From contig CAJXII010000003.1 in the NCBI GenBank assembly GCA_913054415.1, forward strand, positions 1 through 31,384: a stretch of 31,384 bases of DNA. The letters are read 5' to 3'. Source of the DNA: an uncultured Arcobacter sp. GTDB lineage: Bacteria; Campylobacterota; Campylobacteria; Campylobacterales; Arcobacteraceae. Below the pieces are notes generated by a model that saw only the letters and a program-made list of their open reading frames with translations, was not told the DNA's origin and made no database searches. Positions 23,011-29,936 of the stretch are shown here, one piece after another. The translations under genes and the position numbers were made by a program. Numbering within the stretch: the first letter of the stretch is position 1; the number at the start of each line of letters is the position of its first letter.

Positions 23011-23724
23011 ATGTTAAAAGTATGGTATTTTAGTTTAATATTGATATTTGTTTTTAGTGGATGTAATAGTAGTAATAAAGATAAAAAAAGTGTTGTAAAT
23101 TTAGATGGGAAAAAACTTTTACAAGAAAAATGTAGTTCTTGTCATAATCTTGATATGCCACCTAAAATAGATGATAAAACTGATTTAGCACCACCTATGA
23201 TGGCAGTTAGTTTTCATCTTATAGATTTCATACATGGGGCTACAAAAGATGATAAGATATTAAAAGCTATAGATTTTATAAAAGAGTATGTTATCAATCC
23301 ACAAAGATCAAAATCATATTGTGATAAACAAAGTTTAAAACAATATGGACTTATGCCATCTTTAAAAGGTAAAGTTACTCAAGATGAACTTGAAGCTATA
23401 GCAAAATATATATTTGAACACTATACGGTTGAAAATCTAAGTAAAGCACAACAAGCACTAAATAGATTAAATGCTATGCCAAAAGGGGAAAGAATAGCTA
23501 CACAAAAAAATTGTTTTAGTTGCCACAGAGTTGATAAAAAAATAGTTGGACCATCTTTTAAAGATATATCAAAAAGATACCATAATAATATCAATGCAAT
23601 CAAAAATAGTATCAAACATGGAGCTAAAAATAGATGGGATGGGATAAAATCTACAATGCCACCTTTTAAAAATCTAGATGATAACTCAATAGATCAAATA
23701 TCAAAATGGATAATATCACTATGA
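23011..23724 (+). CDS. Diheme c-type cytochrome lipoprotein
   Basis: A 237-residue protein with a hydrophobic N-terminal signal and lipobox FSGC (Cys18 lipidated), so probably anchored on the periplasmic side of a membrane. Two heme-binding motifs are visible: CSSCH at residues 41-45 and CFSCH at 168-172; MPP/MPPF segments offer axial Met ligands. The second half resembles small class I cytochrome c domains. It starts 3 nt after moaE and overlaps hisK by 4 bases, so it is translated within the moa operon, though no functional link is obvious. The redox partner is unknown. The annotation as a cytochrome is certain; a specific role is not. Confidence 0.85.
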   Translation: MLKVWYFSLILIFVFSGCNSSNKDKKSVVNLDGKKLLQEKCSSCHNLDMPPKIDDKTDLAPPMMAVSFHLIDFIHGATKDDKILKAIDFIKEYVINPQRSKSYCDKQSLKQYGLMPSLKGKVTQDELEAIAKYIFEHYTVENLSKAQQALNRLNAMPKGERIATQKNCFSCHRVDKKIVGPSFKDISKRYHNNINAIKNSIKHGAKNRWDGIKSTMPPFKNLDDNSIDQISKWIISL

Positions 23725-24506
23725 GAGTAGATCTACATAATCATACAACTTTATGTAATCATGCAACAGGAACTATGGAAGAGTATATCCAAAAAGCTAT
23801 TAGTTTAAATATAGATATATTTGGATTTAGTGATCATGCTCCTATGGATTTTGAACCTGAATATCGTATGAGTTTGGCACAAACATCTTCATACGAAAAT
23901 GATATTTTAGTTTTAAAAGAAAAATATCAAGATAAGATCGATATACGATTGGGGTATGAGGTGGATTATATGAGTGATCCAAAATATATCGAAAACTATA
24001 TCTTAGAAGCAGATGTAGATTATCTAATAGGATCGGTGCATTTTTTACAAAAGTGGGGATTTGATAATCCAGAATTTATAGCAACTTATGAAGAAAAAGA
24101 TATAGATATGATTTGGCAAGAGTATTTTGCTACAGTTTCAGCTATGGTAAAATCTGGATATTTTAATATTGTAGCTCATCTTGATCTTATTAAAGTTTTT
24201 AAATTTATGCCTAAAAAAAATATCAAAGATATAGTGTATCAAACTATGCTCGATATCAAAAAAAGCAATATGGCAATAGAGATTAATTCAGCAGGACTTA
24301 GAAAGCCTATCAAAGAACAATATCCATCAAAAGATATTTTGCAGTTAGCTTTTGATTTAGATATACCTATCACATTTGGCTCAGATGCTCACTCTTTGGA
24401 TCAGATTGGATTTGGATATGATAAGGTTGTATTATTAGCAAAACAAATAGGTTATACTAAATGTGTGGTATTTAAAAATAAAATTGCACAAAGTGTAACA
24501 TTTTAG
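23721..24506 (+). CDS. hisK: PHP-family histidinol phosphatase (HisJ/HisK type)
   Basis: A 261-residue polymerase-and-histidinol-phosphatase (PHP) protein. The metal-binding pattern is complete: DLHNHT at the N-terminus (H6, H8), FSDHAP, a GYEVDY glutamate, SVHFL, AHLDLIK and GSDAH. The family dephosphorylates L-histidinol phosphate in histidine synthesis, and this form replaces HisB in many Campylobacterota. I start at ATG 23721, which overlaps the cytochrome stop as ATGA and gives MRVDLHNHT; an ATG at 23706 would add five residues. Other PHP phosphoesterases cannot be excluded from sequence alone. Confidence 0.86.
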   Translation: MRVDLHNHTTLCNHATGTMEEYIQKAISLNIDIFGFSDHAPMDFEPEYRMSLAQTSSYENDILVLKEKYQDKIDIRLGYEVDYMSDPKYIENYILEADVDYLIGSVHFLQKWGFDNPEFIATYEEKDIDMIWQEYFATVSAMVKSGYFNIVAHLDLIKVFKFMPKKNIKDIVYQTMLDIKKSNMAIEINSAGLRKPIKEQYPSKDILQLAFDLDIPITFGSDAHSLDQIGFGYDKVVLLAKQIGYTKCVVFKNKIAQSVTF

Positions 24507-24559
24507 AAAATTGTATATTTTTTATCCACTTAATTTCTACTAATTTATCTCTTTTTTGA

Positions 24560-24565
24560 TACAAT
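24560..24565 (+). promoter_or_regulatory. -10 box upstream of glnA
   Basis: TACAAT lies 31 nt before the glnA start in GATACAATAAAGG. No -35 or sigma54 GG-N10-GC element is visible in the 90-nt spacer, so regulation by NtrC/sigma54 is not supported. AAGGAG at 24582-24587 is the ribosome site. Confidence 0.45.
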
Positions 24566-24596
24566 AAAGGACATTAATTTTTAAGGAGATTTTACC

Positions 24597-26024
24597 ATGG
24601 GTAAATTTGTAAATAGCACAGAAGAGTTTTTTAAATTTTGTGAAGAGAATGAAGTTGAGTTTGTAGATTTTAGATTTACAGATCTCAAAGGTGCTTGGCA
24701 TCATATTAGTTATAGAATGAGTGCAGTTGATCAAGGTCAATTAGATAATGGTATGCCTTTTGATGGTTCAAGTATTGATGCATGGCAACCTATTAATAAA
24801 TCAGATATGATTTTAAAACCAGATGTGCAAACAGCATTTTTAGATCCTTTTACAGCTGATCCAACAGTAATTGTTATATGTAGTGTATATGATATTTACA
24901 AAGGTGAGATGTATGCAAAATGTCCAAGAAGTATTGCTGCTAAATCTTTAGAATATTTAGCTGAAGCTAATGTTGGTGATGTTGCTTATTTTGGACCTGA
25001 AAATGAATTTTTTATTTTTGAAGATGTAAAAGTAAAAGATAGTGCAAATGAATCATACTATAGTGTAGATACAGAAGATGGTGAGTGGAATTTATCATCT
25101 GAGATCGAAGGTGGGAATATGTCTCATATCTCTGGGACAAAAGGTGGATATTTTCCTGTTGCTCCTGTAGATAAAGGTGTAGATTTAAGAGCAGAGATTA
25201 TGATGGTATTGGAAGAAGTTGGTCTTGAAGTTGTTTTAGGTCATCATGAAGTTGCTCAAGGTCAACATGAAATTGGTATAGTTTATAATACACTTGTAGA
25301 AGCCGCTGATAATGTTCAAAAACTTAAATATGTAGTAAAAATGGTAGCTCATCTAAATGGTAAAACTGCTACATTTATGCCAAAACCAATCTATGGAGAT
25401 AATGGAAATGGTATGCATGTGCATCAATCAATCTGGAAAGATGGTGTAAATACATTCTATAAAGATGGTAATTATGGGAATTTATCTGATAATGCTAGAC
25501 ATTATGCAGCTGGTGTATTTCAACATGCTGCTGCTGTGGCAGCTTTTACTAATGCTAGCACAAACTCATACAAAAGATTGATCCCAGGATTTGAAGCACC
25601 AAGTATTTTAACATACTCTGCACAAAATAGATCTGCTGCTTGTAGAGTTCCTTATGGAGCTGGAGCACCTGCTACTAGACTTGAGATGAGATTCCCAGAT
25701 TCTTCATCAAATCCATATTTGGCATTTGCAGCACTTATGATGGCTGGTATTGATGGTATCAAAAATAAATTAGAACCAGTTGGTCCAATGGATGAAGATC
25801 TTTTTGAATTATCTCTTGATGAGATTAGAGAGAAAAAAATACCACAAATGCCTCATACTTTAAGAGAAGCATTAGAGGGATTGATCGCTGATAATGATTT
25901 CTTACAACCTGTATTTACAGCAGAGATGATAGATACTTATCAACATTATCAATTTGAAAGACAAGTTTGGCCTGATGAAGCTAGACCTACAGCATTTGAG
26001 ATTAAATCAACATATTCTTGTTAG
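24597..26024 (+). CDS. glnA: Glutamine synthetase, type I
   Basis: A 475-residue dodecameric GSI that makes glutamine from glutamate, ammonia and ATP. Recognisable blocks are FDGSSIDAW, GPENEFF, the ATP/metal motif NGNGMHVHQSIW, GAPATRLEMRFPDSSSNPYLA and the C-terminal FERQVWPDEARPTAFEIKSTYSC. At the position of the E. coli adenylylation tyrosine (Tyr397, NLYDLP) this enzyme has Phe403 in DLFELS, so control by adenylylation at that site is impossible; I recall the same substitution reported for Helicobacter. A perfect hairpin terminator follows. It is monocistronic by appearance. Confidence 0.98.
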   Translation: MGKFVNSTEEFFKFCEENEVEFVDFRFTDLKGAWHHISYRMSAVDQGQLDNGMPFDGSSIDAWQPINKSDMILKPDVQTAFLDPFTADPTVIVICSVYDIYKGEMYAKCPRSIAAKSLEYLAEANVGDVAYFGPENEFFIFEDVKVKDSANESYYSVDTEDGEWNLSSEIEGGNMSHISGTKGGYFPVAPVDKGVDLRAEIMMVLEEVGLEVVLGHHEVAQGQHEIGIVYNTLVEAADNVQKLKYVVKMVAHLNGKTATFMPKPIYGDNGNGMHVHQSIWKDGVNTFYKDGNYGNLSDNARHYAAGVFQHAAAVAAFTNASTNSYKRLIPGFEAPSILTYSAQNRSAACRVPYGAGAPATRLEMRFPDSSSNPYLAFAALMMAGIDGIKNKLEPVGPMDEDLFELSLDEIREKKIPQMPHTLREALEGLIADNDFLQPVFTAEMIDTYQHYQFERQVWPDEARPTAFEIKSTYSC

Positions 26025-26052
26025 TATAAAAGAGGAGTTGTCCTCTTTTATA
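26025..26052 (+). terminator. Terminator hairpin after glnA
   Basis: TATAAAAGAGGA (26025-26036) pairs perfectly with TCCTCTTTTATA (26041-26052) around a GTTG loop, starting at the base after the glnA stop. The U-rich segment is within the 3' arm. It separates glnA from the response regulator starting at 26075. Confidence 0.8.
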
Positions 26053-26074
26053 TCATCTTATAATAGGAGGATGA

Positions 26075-27340
26075 ATGTATAATATTTTATGTGTAGATGA
26101 TACATCTGCAAATCTTCTTATTCTTGAAGCTTTATTTGATGAGTATAAAGATAAATATAATATTTTTCAAGCCGATGGTGGATATAAAGCCTTAGAGATA
26201 CTTTTAAGTAATCATATAGATTTAATACTTTTAGATGTTATGATGCCAGATATTGATGGTTTTGAAACAGCTAAAATTATCAAACAAAATAGAGAAACAA
26301 AAGATATTCCAATTATTTTCTTAACTGCTAAAAAAGATGATGAAACTATAGAAAAAGCTTTTACTTTAGGTGTTGATTACCTTTCAAAACCTTATAATGA
26401 AGTAGAATTATTATCAAGAGTTGAAAATCATATTAAATTAAGAGCTTATCATAAGCAATTAGATGAACAACTTTTGTTTAGTCAAGCTATTTTAGATGCA
26501 CAACCCAATATTGTTTTTGTTAGAGATGATGAAAAAATATTGAGTGTCAATAGATCATTTTTATATTTTTTTCATATAGACTCATTAGATGAATTTAGAT
26601 CACAACATCAATGTGTAAGTGAATTGTTTATGGAGTATGAAAATTTCTTTTCTTTATCTGTATTAAATGAAGGTAAAAGATGGGTAGGGGAGATACTTCA
26701 TCATAAAGATAGGGATTATAATGTTTTACTTATGGATATTAGTAATTTTGAACCAAAAGCATTTCGTATAAATATAAATAAGATAGATAATACAGAGAAA
26801 TTTGTAGTAACATTAACAGATATTACAAGTATCACAACAAAATCTAAACAATTTGAAGTGAAAGCTACTCATGATACTTTAACAGGTATCTATAATAGAA
26901 ATAAATTTAATGAATATATGCAAGAGTATTACCAAAGATTTAATAGATATAAAGAGGATATTTGTTTTGCTATTTTTGATATAGATTTTTTCAAAAAAGT
27001 CAATGATACCTATGGACATCAAATAGGTGATGAAACACTTATCACTTTTGCTAAAACTATTGATGAAAATATTCGAATTACAGATGTTTTTGCTAGATGG
27101 GGTGGAGAGGAGTTTACTTTAATTATGCCAAATACAACTATTGAAAATGGATTTCAAGTTGTAGATAATTTAAGAAAATTGATTCAAAATACTAGATTTA
27201 AGCAAATAGGTCACAAAACTTGTTCTGTTGGTCTTACATCTTTTAAAGATGGTGATGTAATAGAATCTATTGTAGCAAGAGCGGATGAAGCTTTATATGA
27301 AGCAAAAGAAACTGGTAGAAATAAAGTAGTAGTAAAATAA
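26075..27340 (+). CDS. Response regulator with REC, PAS-like and GGDEF domains (diguanylate cyclase)
   Basis: A 421-residue cytoplasmic protein. Receiver domain, residues 1-120: acidic pair D8/D9, phosphoacceptor D54 in LLDVMMPD, T84 and K105. Residues about 134-255 resemble a PAS sensor (FSQAILDAQPNIVFVRD...). The C-terminal GGDEF domain runs from about 262; the catalytic loop is GGEEF at 343-347, and an inhibitory I-site RITD at 334-337 lies exactly five residues before it. It should therefore be an active, product-inhibited c-di-GMP synthase controlled by phosphorylation. No cognate histidine kinase is in the window. AGGAGG precedes ATG 26075; pncC starts 2 nt after its stop. Confidence 0.93.
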   Translation: MYNILCVDDTSANLLILEALFDEYKDKYNIFQADGGYKALEILLSNHIDLILLDVMMPDIDGFETAKIIKQNRETKDIPIIFLTAKKDDETIEKAFTLGVDYLSKPYNEVELLSRVENHIKLRAYHKQLDEQLLFSQAILDAQPNIVFVRDDEKILSVNRSFLYFFHIDSLDEFRSQHQCVSELFMEYENFFSLSVLNEGKRWVGEILHHKDRDYNVLLMDISNFEPKAFRININKIDNTEKFVVTLTDITSITTKSKQFEVKATHDTLTGIYNRNKFNEYMQEYYQRFNRYKEDICFAIFDIDFFKKVNDTYGHQIGDETLITFAKTIDENIRITDVFARWGGEEFTLIMPNTTIENGFQVVDNLRKLIQNTRFKQIGHKTCSVGLTSFKDGDVIESIVARADEALYEAKETGRNKVVVK

Positions 27341-27342
27341 TT

Positions 27343-27822
27343 ATGTTTAGTTTAGAAGATTTAAGAGATATTTTATATAAACATAATCATACTATTACAT
27401 TTGCAGAAAGTTGCACAGGTGGATTAGTAGCTTCACAATTTACTCAGATCTCAGGTGTATCAAGTGTATTTAATGGATCTATTGTAACTTATGCTGATGA
27501 GGTAAAAGTAAAAGAGTTAAATGTCAATAGTAAAACTATTGAAAAATATGGAGTAGTAAGCACTGAAGTAGTTCAAGAGATGTTAGATGGTGTTTTAGAT
27601 AAATTTAATGCCACAACAGCAGTAGCAATTAGTGGAATAGCTGGTCCAAGTGGTGCAAGACCAAATAAACCAGTAGGAACAGTTGTAATTGGTGTAAAAG
27701 TGTTAGGTTTAGCCGAAGATATAAGAGTTTATCACTTTAAAGGTGATAGAAAAAATATACAAAAAGAGAGTGCAAAACAATCTTTTTTAAAAATTTTTGA
27801 AATTTATGCAAAAAACCCTTGA
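27343..27822 (+). CDS. pncC: Nicotinamide-nucleotide amidase (CinA C-terminal domain, PncC)
   Basis: A 159-residue stand-alone CinA C-terminal domain. The signatures AESCTGGLVA (residues 21-30), NGSIVTYAD, and the ISGIAGPSG and KPVGTVVIGV segments are clear. PncC hydrolyses nicotinamide mononucleotide to NaMN and ammonia in NAD salvage; in competence-induced CinA it is fused to a second domain that is absent here. The start lies 2 nt after the upstream response regulator stop with no strong ribosome site, suggesting coupled translation. Its stop codon overlaps the -35 box of the downstream tRNA promoter. Confidence 0.92.
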   Translation: MFSLEDLRDILYKHNHTITFAESCTGGLVASQFTQISGVSSVFNGSIVTYADEVKVKELNVNSKTIEKYGVVSTEVVQEMLDGVLDKFNATTAVAISGIAGPSGARPNKPVGTVVIGVKVLGLAEDIRVYHFKGDRKNIQKESAKQSFLKIFEIYAKNP

Positions 27823-27847
27823 CAAAAAAAGTTTTTTCTACTATAAT
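27819..27847 (+). promoter_or_regulatory. Consensus sigma70 promoter for the Lys-Val-Glu-Asp tRNA cluster
   Basis: TTGACA at 27819-27824 and TATAAT at 27842-27847 match consensus at every base with an ideal 17-nt spacer containing A and T runs. The start site would be near 27854, 13 nt before tRNA-Lys. A full -35 is uncommon in this phylum. The -35 hexamer contains the pncC stop codon. Confidence 0.93.
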
Positions 27848-27866
27848 TTCATCCACTTAGCAAGAT

Positions 27867-27942
27867 GACCTGTTAGCTCAGTTGGTAGAGCATCTCCCTT
27901 TTAAGGAGGTGGCCGTTGGTTCGAATCCAACACGGGTCACCA
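27867..27942 (+). tRNA. tRNA-Lys (anticodon TTT)
   Basis: A 76-nt cloverleaf with acceptor GACCTGT/ACGGGTC (one T-G wobble), encoded CCA and anticodon loop CTTTTAA (TTT). It is first in a four-tRNA operon. Confidence 0.96.
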
Positions 27943-27969
27943 TTTATGTTAAGTTTTTTTTATTGTTTT

Positions 27970-28045
27970 GGTCGCTTAGCTCAGCTGGTAGAGCGCTACC
28001 CTTACAAGGTAGATGTCATAGGTTCAAGTCCTATAGCGACCACCA
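27970..28045 (+). tRNA. tRNA-Val (anticodon TAC)
   Basis: A 76-nt cloverleaf with perfect acceptor GGTCGCT/AGCGACC, encoded CCA and anticodon loop CTTACAA (TAC). Confidence 0.96.
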
Positions 28046-28056
28046 TTTATATAAGT

Positions 28057-28131
28057 GGTCCCATCATCTAATGGTTAGGATTTTGGATTTTCATTCCAAC
28101 CATAGGGGTTCGAATCCCCTTGGGATCACCA
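28057..28131 (+). tRNA. tRNA-Glu (anticodon TTC)
   Basis: A 75-nt cloverleaf with acceptor GGTCCCA/TGGGATC (one G-T wobble), encoded CCA and anticodon loop TTTTCAT (TTC). It lies 11 nt after tRNA-Val. Confidence 0.95.
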
Positions 28132-28147
28132 TTTTTATTTATGAGGT

Positions 28148-28224
28148 GCGGTGGTAGTTTAGTTGGTTAGAATGCCTGCCTGTCACGCAGGAGGTCGCGA
28201 GTTCGAGTCTCGTTCACCGCGCCA
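28148..28224 (+). tRNA. tRNA-Asp (anticodon GTC)
   Basis: A 77-nt cloverleaf with acceptor GCGGTGG/TCACCGC (terminal G-T wobble), discriminator G, encoded CCA and anticodon loop CTGTCAC (GTC). It is last in the cluster; its 3' end is a plausible integration site for the region that follows. Confidence 0.96.
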
Positions 28225-28293
28225 CTTCTTTTATCAGTATTTATCATACTTTTAATCAATATTTACTTTTATAAAATGTTTTAAGATTTCATA

Positions 28294-28317
28294 GGGACAT
28301 ACCTTGGGACATACTTT
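28294..28317 (+). repeat. Tandem 12-bp repeat (GGGACATAC motif) downstream of tRNA-Asp
   Basis: GGGACATACCTT and GGGACATACTTT lie head to tail with 11 of 12 bases identical. They are 70 nt past tRNA-Asp, in a 236-nt non-coding gap before the TetR gene. Short direct repeats of this kind beside tRNA genes can be arm-type sites for a tyrosine integrase or a relic of one, but no integrase gene is present. The rest of the gap shows only AT-rich sequence and the tetR promoter. Confidence 0.6.
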
Positions 28318-28430
28318 CTAAATACTATTTTGCCAATTTAACTTTGAATTTTGATTTACAAAACCAATTCAATATGCTCTTTGATACATTTTGCCTCTAT
28401 ATTTGTATTAATTATTTATAATATTTATTG

Positions 28431-28436
28431 TATAAT
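28431..28436 (+). promoter_or_regulatory. -10 box upstream of the TetR-hydrogenase operon
   Basis: A perfect TATAAT 24 nt before the TTG start of the regulator, in ATTGTATAATAAAC. Another TATAAT lies at 28417-28422. The start site would be about 28443. No clear palindromic operator for the TetR protein is seen within 60 nt. Confidence 0.45.
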
Positions 28437-28460
28437 AAACTGATATGAAAGGATAATAAA

Positions 28461-29060
28461 TTGTCTACAAAAATCAAAGATAAAAAACTAAAAAGAAAAG
28501 AAGAGATTATGCAAGGAGCTTTAGAACTTTTTGCAACTAATGGTTTTTATAATACAACTATTCCAGATATTGCAAAAGCACTAAAAATGAGTGTTGGTAA
28601 TATGTATAATTATTTTAGTTCTAAGGATATTTTAGCAAAAGAGATTATATCATTTGTATCAAAATATTTGGGCAATGAACTTAAAAATATTAATGATATG
28701 GATATCTCTACAAAAGAAAAAACAAAAAAAATTATAGAAGTGTATTTTAAAATTGCATCAGTTAAACCTGAAATGATAGATTATTTTTTAAGAATATATT
28801 TAAGTAACCGAGAAGTTTTTAAAAATGGTTGTGAAGGTATGATTTGTGTTAATGAATTTATTACTGAGATAATGATATATTTTGAAGAGGGTGTAGCAAA
28901 AGGTAATTTAAGAGATCAAGATTTTTTTAGTGCCTTCGGACTTTTTATGGGCTATCTAGGTGGTATGGTATTTTTAAAAGGAGAAAACGTACTTCCTAAA
29001 GATCTTAATGATTATATAGAAGATATTAGTCTAAATATATATAAGGCGCTAAGTGTTTAA
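28461..29060 (+). CDS. TetR/AcrR-family transcriptional regulator
   Basis: A 199-residue one-component regulator. The N-terminal TetR helix-turn-helix (about residues 12-58) is typical: IMQGALELFATNGFYNTT, IPDIAKALKMSVGNMYNYF, SSKDILAKEI. The C-terminal half is a helical ligand/dimerisation domain that I cannot assign further. The start is TTG 28461 with AAAGGA 7 nt upstream. The gene ends 3 nt before the hydrogenase small-subunit gene, so all three genes form one operon and the regulator most likely controls it. The ligand is unknown; hydrogenase operons are more usually controlled by two-component or Fnr-type regulators, which makes this arrangement notable. Confidence 0.9.
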   Translation: MSTKIKDKKLKRKEEIMQGALELFATNGFYNTTIPDIAKALKMSVGNMYNYFSSKDILAKEIISFVSKYLGNELKNINDMDISTKEKTKKIIEVYFKIASVKPEMIDYFLRIYLSNREVFKNGCEGMICVNEFITEIMIYFEEGVAKGNLRDQDFFSAFGLFMGYLGGMVFLKGENVLPKDLNDYIEDISLNIYKALSV

Positions 29061-29063
29061 GCA

Positions 29064-29936
29064 ATGTCAAAAATAAAACTTTTATGGTTAACGTCTATTG
29101 CTTGCAATGGAAATGCACATTCATTTTTAAACTACAATGAACTTGAAGTGTTTTTAGATAATTTTGAGTTTATTTATCATCCTATTATTGAAAGTGATTA
29201 TTGTTTAGAAGATATTATTCAAAAAGATTTAGATTGTGATATATTGCTTATCGAAGGTGCAATCTCTTCAGAATATAAAAAAGCCAATGAACCAATAATT
29301 AATATTATAAATAAATATGCTTCAAAAGTAAAAAAAATTATTACTGTTGGCACTTGTGCTACTTTTGGTGGTATTTTTAAACATAGTGGATACTCTTATG
29401 CAACAGGATTTCATTTTAACGAAGACAAACCAACATTTTTATTTAGTAGTTTAAAAGAGAAAACTATTAGTATAAGTGGTTGTCCAATCCAACCTCAAAT
29501 CTTAGCAAATATACTTTATTCTATAAAAAATGATATTGATTTAAAACTAGATCAATTTAATCGCCCTAAAGAGTATTTTAACTATACAGTGCATAACGGT
29601 TGCACCAGAAATGAATATTTTGAATATAAAATAGATAATCATAAATTTGGAGCAAAAGAGGGTTGTATGTTTTATGATCATGGGTGTGCTGCTCCATATA
29701 CACAAGGAAGTTGTAATAAAATACTTTGGAATGATGTAAATAGTAAAACAAGAAATGGTGAGCCTTGTCATGGTTGCACAGATCCAGATTTCCCACAAGA
29801 TGATTTTTTTAAAACTAAAAAACATATGGGAATACCTGCAAATTTACCTGTTGGAGTTGGTAAAAGAGCATATCTAACGCTTGCTGGAGTTACAAAAGCA
29901 TTTAAGATTAAACGACTTGAAGAGGATCTTTTTTGA
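29064..29936 (+). CDS. [NiFe] hydrogenase small subunit, group 2-like, cytoplasmic
   Basis: A 290-residue iron-sulfur subunit without a Tat signal peptide or C-terminal membrane anchor, so cytoplasmic. Proximal cluster ligands visible: C14, C98 (GTCA) and C140 (GCP); the usual fourth Cys of CxxC is Asn17 (CNGN). Distal site: H177-x-x-C180, C201, C208. Medial site: C217, C235, C238. The segments CTRNEYFEYK, GSCNKILWN and GEPCHGC resemble the cyanobacterial uptake HupS (group 2a), which as I recall also has CxGN; regulatory HupU/HoxB proteins are also related. It starts at ATG 29064, 3 nt after tetR, and shares TTGA with the large-subunit gene. Confidence 0.88.
   Translation: MSKIKLLWLTSIACNGNAHSFLNYNELEVFLDNFEFIYHPIIESDYCLEDIIQKDLDCDILLIEGAISSEYKKANEPIINIINKYASKVKKIITVGTCATFGGIFKHSGYSYATGFHFNEDKPTFLFSSLKEKTISISGCPIQPQILANILYSIKNDIDLKLDQFNRPKEYFNYTVHNGCTRNEYFEYKIDNHKFGAKEGCMFYDHGCAAPYTQGSCNKILWNDVNSKTRNGEPCHGCTDPDFPQDDFFKTKKHMGIPANLPVGVGKRAYLTLAGVTKAFKIKRLEEDLF

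Noticed and set aside
27882..28157. 91-residue plus-strand reading frame
   Set aside because: It spans tRNA-Lys, -Val and -Glu genes, which explain the sequence fully.
29547..29825. Antisense frames of 92 and 72 residues in the hydrogenase small subunit
   Set aside because: The sense frame contains all cluster ligands; the antisense frames have no start context or family features.
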